A program made the translations under genes and the position numbers. This document shows, piece after piece, positions 7,401-15,000 of a stretch of DNA of 15,000 nucleotides (positions are counted from its first letter, which is position 1; each line of letters begins with the position of its first letter). The DNA is from Hirudo medicinalis (Eukaryota; Annelida; Clitellata; Hirudinida; Hirudinidae). Below the pieces are notes generated by a model. It was given only the letters and a program-made list of their open reading frames with translations. It was not told the DNA's origin and did no database searches. The DNA is taken from assembly GCA_011800805.1 (NCBI GenBank), contig MPNW01000723.1:1-15000 (forward strand), in the 5' to 3' direction.

Positions 7401-10400
7401 CAGTAGTAAATTATTGTTATTATAATCATTATTATTATTACTAGTAGTAATAGTAGTAATAGTAGTAGTAGTATAAAACTAAACCAGAAGATAATTAAAT
7501 AAATAATAATAATATACCTCCATATATTCGCTAATAAACTCAAGCTCAATCAAGCATAGCTCAAAATATCAACAGTGTACAAATAACAAACATCGACTCA
7601 CCCTTACGACCGCAGGGTAGCGAGACGCGTCGACGCCTTTCAGGGCCTCCATGAGGGGTCGGAAAACGACCACGGCCGACGGAAGCCTGGAGTAGAATTC
7701 GATGGAAGTCTTTGCCAGTTTCATGGCAGTTGTCAGGCTGGAAATTCTGAAAGTGATGGAAAGAATGCATTTTAAAGCCTCTAATGGAAGTTAGATTCTG
7801 AAACGGCTTTCACATGTTTGTGAATTAAAAACAAGTCACAGTAATAATAATAATTATTATTATTATAATAACAATAACAAGTTATTATTAATAACAACAA
7901 AAATAATAATAATAACAACAACAATAATAATAAAATAACAATAAGTTAATTCCTTTACTGTATAAGCACAAAAGTAGATAGAAATACTCCTGCATATGGG
8001 CCATATGTATTGGCCTGCATATGGGCCATGATAAACACAGATGCAAATTCAAATTATCCTCTTGAGTTCGATGCTCACTTGAATTCGTCGGACTTCAGAA
8101 ACTCTCGAGCTCCTTCCGAGAAGGTAGAATCGACGGTGACGAACGGGGGAGGAGCTTTGGAGCTGGAAGGAATACGATTGGTAGAACTTTTTTAAAAAAA
8201 ACTCCACCCATTGCATTACCATGTTGATAAGATATGAACAACAATAATATGATAATTGCAGTGATGTATTTTGGCAGAAATCAACAATGTGAACAGAGTG
8301 TTACAATAACAACAAATATCAAATCTTAAAGCCAAAAATATCAGGCATCGAAAAGAGCTGGCACGGGAATGTTTGCATTACCAAAACCACACCAATACAC
8401 CGTCACATCACACCGATACGCCGTCACATCACACCAATATACCGTCACATGACACCAATATACCATCACATGACACCAACCTGGCATCCTCAGAAAGGAC
8501 CAGCATGTTTGTGTCCTTCACATTCTTCGTGTAGAACCCCTTCCCTGAAATTAAGAATGTACAAACATTAAAATTTCTGCAAGATTAGTAAATACATGTC
8601 AACCCGAAATGCAAAGGTCAAAGGTCACCCACGTTCGGCCGAGTGCAACGAGACGGCCGAGGTCAGGAAGTTCACGACCTCGGGTAAGAATCTCTTGGAG
8701 TCTTGGACGTACTGCAGAGAACGCAATATAAATTATTTTTATTTATTTATTTATTAACACAAACTTTGCAAAATATTGTGATTAAAAACCAATAATAACT
8801 TTAATATATTGAACGTCGTCTTGAAACTTTGTAATGATTACCCATTTTATTGTGAACATATCATTATTATTATTATTATTATTATCATTATTACTATTAT
8901 TTTTATTATCTTTATTACTATCGTTATTATTATCATTATCATTATTAACTAACCGCAAGGTAGTAAGAGCACAAAAGAAGCCCGTAAGCCACGTCGTAAG
9001 GTGAGTTCACTGCCCCCTGAAATGGAAATTTCAACAAGTTGACGTTTTGAACGAAGTAATTTTTATCAAATAAACAACGACAACAGCAACAACAACGATG
9101 ATAAAAACAAATCTACGAGTCACCTGGCTCAGCAGCTGCGACAAGAGCAGCACGGTCGGCGTGACGACGGGATGCTGGTAGTCGGACGTGGAGTACATGC
9201 TTCCGACCAGGTGCACCAGGAAAAGCTGGCAGAAGGTATGAATATTAATGCATCTCATGTTTATTCATAGGTCATTACAGTAATGTATTACATTAATATG
9301 CGATTACGAAATATAATAACCATACACAGTGGCTTGGTACATCAACTCTGCTATCCAGTAAAACCACCCGTGCACTCCCCACCAGACCACGACCACCCAC
9401 CCATTCCACCATCCGCCCGTCGTCGACTCACCAGCTCGAAGTCCTTGGGTAGGGGGGCCGTACCGTTTTTACTCTTTTCCATTTTCACCTGGAATTCGAG
9501 GTGGTGCTCGTAGATGGCGTCTGCAACCTTCCGGGCACAACCGACCGGGTTTTTCCTCGAGCACTTGTAAAGGGCGTCGACGAATTCGCAGAGTTTTTCA
9601 GGAGTGGAATATTCAACTCCCCCCAGCATTTCGGCAAATTTCGTCTGGATTGAATTGGTAATGTAAATAATAAATTGTAATAATATAATCATCGTCATTA
9701 TCGTCATTATCATCATGAGTTAGTAATATCACGGGCGATCGGGATTGACATTCACCGAATTGATCACATTCACCGAATAATTCATTAGCCGTCAATTCAT
9801 ACTGAAATTGTTTCTGAATGTTTTCTTTAAATAGTTTTTTTATGCAAATCTTGTTGTTTATTATGGTTATGATGACCAACCGTGCAATCATCCTCTGATT
9901 CTTCCTCCATCTCCACATCTTCTTCACCTTCCTCCTCGTTATCGTCGACTTGAGCTTCTTCGTCTTTGTCGTCGTCATCTTCATCGCAATCATCTTCATC
10001 ACTGCCATCTTCCTCTTCTTCGTCATCTCCTTCACTTTCACCTTCTTCTTCGTCGTCATCGTCTTCATCATCGTCTTCGGTCTGCTCTGGCATGCGACCG
10101 TCCTCATCGTCGTAGTCCTCGTCGTTGAGGTCATCTGCCGGAGACGATAATTTTCATAATTTACGGACAAATTAGCTATTAATCACTTCATCAGCTCAAT
10201 GGTTGGTTAACGACCATTGATGATCATTAATAAACGAACAATCACTCGTTAACGGTCGCTGTTGTGACGGGCACTCGCTCACCTGCAAACCTGACCCTCT
10301 TCTTGTCCCTCGGGGCAATGTAGAGACTGGAGTGGGACAAATGAATTGATGAAATTATTGACAATAAAAAACCAATTGACGATTAATAAAATTAATCGGG

Positions 10401-12712
10401 TTAAATTATGAAAAGCCTCCGAACGTAACGAATATTCGAGGACCGACAAACTCACTCGTCGTCCAAGTCGTCCGCCGATCTGTGATTTATCGTCTTTGTC
10501 TGCGGCATCATCCTTGCCAGCCTCTCTTGCTGTTGGAAGAAGTGAGTATGTCCGGTCAATCCAGCAATCAATAATTATTTGATCAATCAATGGTAATTTG
10601 ATTAATCGACATCCGATCAATCGATAATAAATCCATAAATCAATCGATGATAAATCCATCAATCAACCGATTGACCATTCTGACCGACCTCCATCTTGAC
10701 CCCCTTGACCTTCTCCTTTTCGGGCGAGGCGACCTGATCTGCCGGCTGGAATGAACGAGGGTTCAATGAGCAATGATCAAACATTCACCAGGAAATTGAA
10801 TCATTCAAAGCATTATAAAAAAAATAGAAATGCAATTCTCGTCTGCAACCGACCGTGCATCTCGGTGCGTTTTTGAGCATCATGAGTTTCATCATCAGGT
10901 CGTCCGTCTGCTCCTTGACCTTCTCCTCGCTCGGCTTCCTGAGACCTGCCTGGAATTTTCAGATGACATTACCTACTTGTTAATGTCCTTCACGATGTTA
11001 TTGTAAATGACATTCTTTATGGCATTGATATTATTATTGCTCTTATTAACATTCTTGACATTATTATTTGCACTAATAATCCTTCATTTTTAGGCATGTA
11101 TAAATAGTCATGTCGAGCGCACGACGGTAATGTCGACGACAATGTCGTGCCGTCGAAAACCGTTTGCTTACCGTGAACGTCGACATGTTCTCCTGGAATT
11201 CCTTCATCATCGTCTCCTTGAGGAGGGCCTGCTCTCGTTTCTCCTTGTTTCTTTCATTCTGTTCATCATGCAGTCGCACGTTAGTAATATTAATAATCAC
11301 CATCACTAAAATAATTATTATTAGTATAGTAATATACTAATTATTATTAGTATAGTAATATACAGATCGGATTATAATTAGGATATTATTATTAGTATAG
11401 TAATAATAATTATGATCATTCCTGTTAACCTTTTCCACGATGGAGTCGAAGATCATCTGAGACAGGTCCTTCTTTCCGCCCGTGGCCTCCGAAGGTCCGC
11501 CGAACTGAACCTCGGCAAATTTGTCCCCTGGAAAAGTATCGTCGTCATCATAGCTCTCCCAATACGTTTATAATAACAATTATTAATGTGAAATAGCCAA
11601 TCCGTTCATAAAATAAGCTTCTGTGATTTGAAATTCAAATCTTTCGAGCGTGCAAATATGATTCAATTCATAAAAATATTTTCAGTGAATAATTATTGTA
11701 TTATCATAATAATGATAATTATATCCTATATATGTAATATATTATTATGATAATAATGATATTATTATGATAATAATGATAATTATAATAATCAAAATAA
11801 TTATTATTATTTTATATTTTAAATTCCTACCAGAGGTCATGCAGACCCATCTTTAAAAACCATGCCAAAAACCATCATAAAAACAATGCCAAAAGTCAAT
11901 CCAGCCATGTAATTATCATAAAATATTAATTTATTCGAGCACTTACTGAACATCTTCTCGTCCTCCTCGTCTTCGTCGTCCTTCTCCAGGTCGTCGAACT
12001 TCTCAATCTCTGACAGCAGCCTTCCCTTGTGAGTCACCTGGATCGACTCTTCCTCTTCGTCGTCGTCCTCTTCCAAGTTGTACAGGCGAGCCACGTTCTG
12101 CACAAGATGAGTTATAATTTTGGATGATCCCTATTGGCTGATTAATTGTAAATATTATAACTATGCTCGTAGTAAGCTTTGTAATGAGTACAGATGTATT
12201 GGCTCAAAATTACATGGTTGCTTGGAAATTATTTTAAACTCATTATGAATGCAAATTAAAGTTGAATAAAGAAATGTTGAAAAATATGTCGTCAAACCTT
12301 CCTGGCGATTTTGAACTTCTGAACTGCGCTGTCGTTCTTGCCCGGGATGTTGCTGACGACTTTCGGTTTGTCTTTGATCCTGTTGTCCTTGTTTCTGTTC
12401 TGATGCTCCATCAACAACGACTCCATTCTCTGGAATGTCACAACGTGAATTTTAAAACATAAATCCTCAAAATAGATTATTTAAATATCTAAACAAATCA
12501 TTAATTTTATAGATGATTCATAACAAAATGATCTGAACCTCTTTCATCCATTTGGACTTTGACACTCCTGGCTTTCCCTTCTCCCATTTCATAACTTTCT
12601 GTCCCAAAACCTCATGTTTTCGTTTGTTGGTTTTGATTTCGAACGGATTCTCATTTAAAACTTTGTTATCTCGTTTCCTCATCAAATCCGACAAATTCAT
12701 TTTCTTCGCCAT
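6412..12712 (-). CDS. NOP14: Nucleolar protein 14, small-subunit processome factor, 20 exons
   Basis: NOP14 acts in the nucleolus in 18S rRNA processing and 40S assembly. Exons in transcript order: 12712-12539, 12429-12298, 12097-11947, 11527-11430, 11258-11172, 10949-10854, 10745-10689, 10529-10456, 10326-10283, 10134-9881, 9644-9432, 9225-9124, 9016-8954, 8711-8633, 8544-8481, 8162-8079, 7746-7602, 7250-7134 (or 7128), 6872-6735, 6534-6412. Every phase closes, giving about 764-766 residues against about 850-860 in vertebrates. Family hallmarks: NPFEIKTNKRKHEVLGQKV and KPGVSKSKW near the start, RSADDLDD near 285, an acidic Asp/Glu block at about 310-380, YQHPVVTPTVLLLSQLL near 480, CKPVPLPQLAPKL near 665, and a basic C-terminus with NELANQEGEINALRKRKK. 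The start has a good context (ACATGG). The segment that usually links the acidic block to the helical core has no exon that I can find. Confidence 0.95.
7321..7474. repeat. Compound (ATT)n/(AGT)n microsatellite
   Basis: A run of TTA/ATT units passes into about fifteen TAG/AGT units, then returns to ATT and AGT mixtures. It fills part of the NOP14 intron between the exons at 7602 and 7250. Confidence 0.9.
7842..7943. repeat. (AAT)n/(AAC)n simple-sequence tract
   Basis: Mixed AAT, ATT and AAC units occupy this part of the NOP14 intron between the exons at 8079 and 7746. Self-complementary AAT and ATT runs could form a hairpin. Confidence 0.8.
7989..8029. repeat. 16-bp direct repeat with 25-bp period
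   Basis: CCTGCATATGGGCCAT occurs at 7989-8004 and again at 8014-8029, separated by nine bases. It is intronic, about 50 bases downstream in the NOP14 sense of the exon at 8162-8079. Confidence 0.75.
8390..8480. repeat. 21-bp minisatellite abutting a NOP14 splice donor
   Basis: Four 21-bp units (8390-8410, 8411-8431, 8432-8452, 8453-8473) share a CACCAATAYACCGTCACATSA consensus, with a partial fifth unit CACCAAC at 8474-8480. The donor GTTGGTG of the NOP14 exon ending at 8481 is the reverse complement of that partial unit. Confidence 0.85.
8863..8946. repeat. (ATT)n-rich simple-sequence tract
   Basis: ATT and ATC/ATT units with occasional substitutions end eight bases short of the donor of the NOP14 exon at 9016-8954. 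Confidence 0.8.
10541..10670. repeat. ATCAAT-rich degenerate tandem repeat
   Basis: Repeated ATCAATCGAT and AAATCCAT blocks recur at roughly 20-25 base intervals in the NOP14 intron between the exons at 10689 and 10529. Confidence 0.55.
11305..11413. repeat. Tandem repeats of an ATTATTAGTATAGTAATA unit
   Basis: The unit TTATTAGTATAGTAATATAC appears twice back to back (about 11316-11365) and a third, shortened copy follows at about 11386-11405. It is intronic in NOP14. Confidence 0.75.
11660..11815. repeat. AT-rich inverted and direct repeats
   Basis: TTATTATGATAATAATGATA-type units occur in tandem at about 11740-11790. They are partly complementary to the ATTATCATAATAATGATAAT segment at about 11699-11718, so hairpins are possible. 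It is intronic in NOP14. Confidence 0.65.
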
Positions 12713-13410
12713 GTCAGTTTTTATTAAAAAATGGCCTTCAATTGAAGTAGAAGTTGAAATGTATAATCCGAGCGATATTCAAAAAGCCGTGTGCAGAGTT
12801 TAGCTTCGGCCAACAAACTGATCAAAACATAAACATTCCGATGTCAATTCGTAATTTAAATGAATTATCAACTAACTAACCTATTCAATTAATTTAACAA
12901 CAAAAAAAAGCTTATTAAATAATTAGATTCGATTTTATTAATATTTTTAAAAATAGTTTTTGAGCGCTTTGGAATAATGTAGCGGATTCCTCAAAGCCAA
13001 ACAGCATGTTCATGTTCAAGAATATTTACGTGAACAGTTCTTGTCACCATCGCCATATAATATAATTACAATTTGAACGTAATCAGCTTGTAAAACTTGT
13101 AAACTTCTTTACAAGGTTTCTATATTTTTTATTATTTTAGTAATTCTAAAACACGTCCAAATTACAGTCTTGAACGCACATTTCGAGAGCTGATGAACTT
13201 ATGTTGTGAAAAAGATGAGGATGTTCTAAAATGACGGCAGGAATTTCATTAATAGAAATATAATTTAGTCTGAATCAAGCTGAGGAATGAACAAAGAAAT
13301 GCATGTCTCGTTAAACACGAGGCCAAGTGCCGAGTCCGAAGTGCAAGTACAAGAAAATGTACTCAAGTACAAAAAAAAAACAACTAAATTACCGCGAAAA
13401 AAAAATCATT

Positions 13411-13650
13411 TTAGACTGAGGTCAACACGTCTTCATCATCTTCTTGCGAATTCGTAAATCCAGGAGCTAAGGCACAGGTCGTGGAACATGCGTAAGTCAT
13501 CAGGTGCTCACAAAAACAAGAAGAGTTCGAGGGTGAAGCGTTGTGATCCATTTGAGAAAGCAATTGAAAACATCGTCGGAGAAATAAAAATCTTATAAAA
13601 AAATAAAAAATTACAAATAAGATTATCGATATTATTGAAGTCAAGCTCAT
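13411..13650 (-). CDS. Possible small membrane or secreted protein, 79 residues
   Basis: A single open frame from ATG at 13650 to TAA. Residues 1-27 are strongly hydrophobic (MSLTSIISIILFVIFYFFIR) and are followed by basic residues, as in a signal anchor. The remainder has five Cys within about 25 residues (CFCEHLMTYACSTTC) and an acidic end (SQEDDEDVLTSV). It has a more protein-like composition than the other intergenic frames, but there is no homology I can name, no clear upstream promoter and no close polyadenylation signal. It may equally be chance, or part of the ferlin 3' untranslated region. Confidence 0.25.
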   Translation of the reverse strand: MSLTSIISIILFVIFYFFIRFLFLRRCFQLLSQMDHNASPSNSSCFCEHLMTYACSTTCALAPGFTNSQEDDEDVLTSV

Positions 13651-13732
13651 TATTTGGCAATAGCGGAGGCAAATTACTTGGAATTAATGTGCTTTGCAGT
13701 TCTGCTGTTTGCAGGGATGGAATCGTTAGTCA

Positions 13733-13782
13733 ATAATAATTATTATTATTATTATAATTATAATTATAGTTATAGTCAGTCA
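13733..13782. repeat. (ATT)n/(AATT)n simple-sequence tract
   Basis: Alternating ATT and TAATTA units lie just downstream of the ferlin stop in the gene's sense. Confidence 0.7.
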
Positions 13783-13834
13783 TAATTATTTGTAATAAAT
13801 GCATTATCTCCGTTAAACACAGTCGTCGTCGTCA

Positions 13835-14101
13835 TCATCCTTTCGTCTGCATGATTCTATTGACAAAGGCACCAGGGAAGTTGTAGAAGAATAGCACCAA
13901 GAAGATGATGATGATGAGGAGGATGATGAGCTTGATGATGAGCCACTTGTAGTTCTTCCAGATGATGTACTTGAGCGTCTTCAGGGGGTTCATGAACCAC
14001 AGGAACGAGGTGTCCGGCCGGCTGGAAGAGAGGAGTTGATCCAGTGAGTAACATGTTTGTTTGCATATATTTATGTGTGTGTGTGTGTATGTGTGTGTGT
14101 G

Positions 14102-14134
<33 letters not shown>

Positions 14135-14856
14135 GTGTGATACTAATCATACTAATACCAATCAATGTCCACTGCAGGATTAGGTGATAATGGTGATACC
14201 ACTAAACCAATGGTTAGAAGTGCCAAAACAATCTTCAGCATGGAGTAGCCCCGGTCCAAAATCACCTAACCCAATCTACAAGATGGCATGTTCGAGAGTG
14301 GCCAACCTCGTAAGTTAGCGGATGCAGATGCAAGACGTAGCGCTATATAAATTCCTAGGCACTTCTTATTCAATTGGCTAGTAAAGTCAGCGCTTCATAA
14401 ATTGAAAGATTTCAGTCACTTTGGTTTTGGAAGGGCCTCTGGTTCTTCGTGGGCAGATCCGACTGGATTCTTGTCGGCCTCTTCTTGAGTCAGCAACTCC
14501 AGTTCCATTTCGACCTTGCCCTTAGCACACCAATCATGAATAATTAATTACCTAATGATCGGTTAACCTATTATTATTATTATTATCATTATTATTATTA
14601 TTATTATTAGCTAGTTAATTACATAATAACACCTTTAAAATCAGTCTTTCCCTTTCGTCTTCGTCGTCATTACTTTCGTCATCGTCGTCATCTTTATCCG
14701 GCTTCTCTCTGGCAGTAACCGGCCACCAGCCCTTGCACCTCTTGTTCTTGAAGAGGTTGATCCTCGGGTAGGACTCGTCCTCGATCATCTTCAGGTTGCA
14801 CTTCTTGACGCTCTTGGCAGGTCTTGGTACGTTCAAGAGGTTCAGGACTATGGAGC
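13835..14856 (-). CDS. OTOF: Otoferlin-type ferlin, C-terminal part, last three exons (5' end outside window)
   Basis: Exons 14856-14633, 14520-14420 and 14021-13835 join in phase (1 in, then 0, then 2) and end at TGA. Ferlins are large multi-C2, tail-anchored proteins that act in calcium-dependent membrane fusion and vesicle traffic. Visible in order: the region after the last C2 domain (RINLFKNKRCKGWWPV), an acidic run (DKDDDDDESNDDEDERE), GKVEMELELLTQEEADKNPV, and the ferlin C-terminal signature NRPDTSFLWFMNPLKTLKY. A transmembrane helix rich in Ile and Leu follows, with a short lumenal end ...FPGAFVNRIMQTKG. KPNRPDTSF-WF-NPLK and EMELELLT-EEA-KNPVG are more like otoferlin than dysferlin or myoferlin. 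The Asn of NRPDTSF is itself split by the last intron (AA|C), which supports the junction. The acidic run is longer than in vertebrate otoferlins as I know them. Confidence 0.93.
14064..14136. repeat. (GT)n dinucleotide microsatellite
   Basis: About 30 GT units with interruptions (TATG, GGTG) lie in the last ferlin intron. On the minus strand it gives a spurious Thr-His run. Confidence 0.9.
14160..14405 (+). mobile_element. Possible degenerate SINE related to the 1990-2183 element
   Basis: This intronic segment has a B-box-like TGTTCGAGAGT at about 14290-14300. It then has two copies of an AGCGCTATATAAAT / AGCGCTTCATAAAT motif (14337-14352 and 14388-14402) 51 bases apart. The SINE at 1990-2183 carries the same motif pair 44 bases apart, in the opposite orientation. 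No convincing A box was found, so the 5' limit is a guess. Confidence 0.4.
14571..14610. repeat. (ATT)n microsatellite
   Basis: About eleven ATT units with one ATC interruption lie in the ferlin intron just downstream of the exon at 14856-14633. Confidence 0.85.
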
Positions 14857-14928
14857 CTGGAGTAAGGAGTATCGAGATTATAATTCTTACAAATAAATGT
14901 TATTATTAATTAATTATCAGTTATTTCT

Positions 14929-15000
14929 AGGATTATTAAGATTATTACTATTATTATTATTATTATTATTATTATTACATATAATCATAATTATAATTGT
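14929..15000. repeat. (ATT)n microsatellite at the right edge
   Basis: ATT units lie between about 14946 and 14978, flanked by AT-rich sequence. They are in the ferlin intron that runs off the window. Confidence 0.8.

Larger units (their letters stand above)
12713..13834. other. Intergenic region between NOP14 and the ferlin gene
   Basis: This holds the upstream region of NOP14 (transcribed leftward) and the downstream region of the ferlin gene (also leftward). It is AT-rich with A-runs near 12900, 13370 and 13600. No homologous exon, RNA gene or clear promoter box was recognised. The only longer frame is the minus-strand ORF at 13411-13650. Confidence 0.5.

Noticed and set aside
7361..7549. 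Minus-strand ORF rich in Ile, Leu and Tyr
   Set aside because: It is the translation of the ATT/AGT microsatellite in a NOP14 intron.
12711..12803. Short plus-strand ORF starting on the NOP14 start codon
   Set aside because: It is only about 30 residues, lies opposite the NOP14 5' region, and has no supporting features.
14060..14165. Minus-strand Thr-His-rich ORF
   Set aside because: It is the translation of the GT microsatellite in the last ferlin intron.
1..15000. CRISPR arrays, bacterial operons, phage or retroviral genes
   Set aside because: No regularly spaced repeats with unique spacers, no polymerase or integrase motifs and no Shine-Dalgarno-led gene strings were seen; the tandem repeats present are micro- and minisatellites.

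Overview
This window is eukaryotic, from an animal nuclear genome. Its genes are split into many short exons with GT..AG introns, the intergenic and intronic DNA is AT-rich and full of (AAT)n/(ATT)n microsatellites, and the recognisable products are a metazoan-type ferlin, a secreted fibrinogen-related protein, an EGF-domain membrane protein and the conserved ribosome-biogenesis factor NOP14. A compact, AT-rich invertebrate, possibly a lophotrochozoan, fits best. That placement is inference and has not been tested against any database. No bacterial operons, CRISPR arrays or phage genes are visible.

Layout: (1) 209-2843, minus strand: a five-exon gene for a predicted type I membrane protein with a signal peptide, two EGF domains, one transmembrane helix and a long charged, coiled-coil and proline-rich cytoplasmic tail. 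I do not recognise the family. A tRNA-derived SINE sits in its second intron, right against the splice donor of the second EGF exon. (2) 2844-3691: an 850 bp head-to-head intergenic region. (3) 3692-6213, plus strand: a six-exon gene for a secreted protein with a Cys-rich PAN/apple-like N-terminus and a C-terminal fibrinogen-related domain. Its last exon carries an apparent one-base frameshift inside the conserved GD-L-Y motif. (4) 6412-12712, minus strand: a 20-exon NOP14 gene whose splice phases all close, giving about 764-766 residues. It meets the fibrinogen-related gene tail to tail, with the polyadenylation signals about 40 bp apart. (5) 12713-13834: intergenic, with one weak small ORF. 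(6) 13835-14856, minus strand, running off the right edge: the last three exons of an otoferlin-type ferlin, ending in its C-terminal transmembrane anchor.

The genes do not form an obvious pathway. NOP14 and the ferlin are housekeeping or membrane-traffic genes. The two extracellular-domain genes at the left share a promoter region and may be co-regulated. I see no undescribed multi-gene system. The points most worth a second look are the FReD frameshift or micro-intron, a conserved NOP14 segment for which I find no exon, the orphan EGF receptor-like protein, the SINE at a splice donor, and a degenerate telomere-like hexamer array placed directly after a splice donor.
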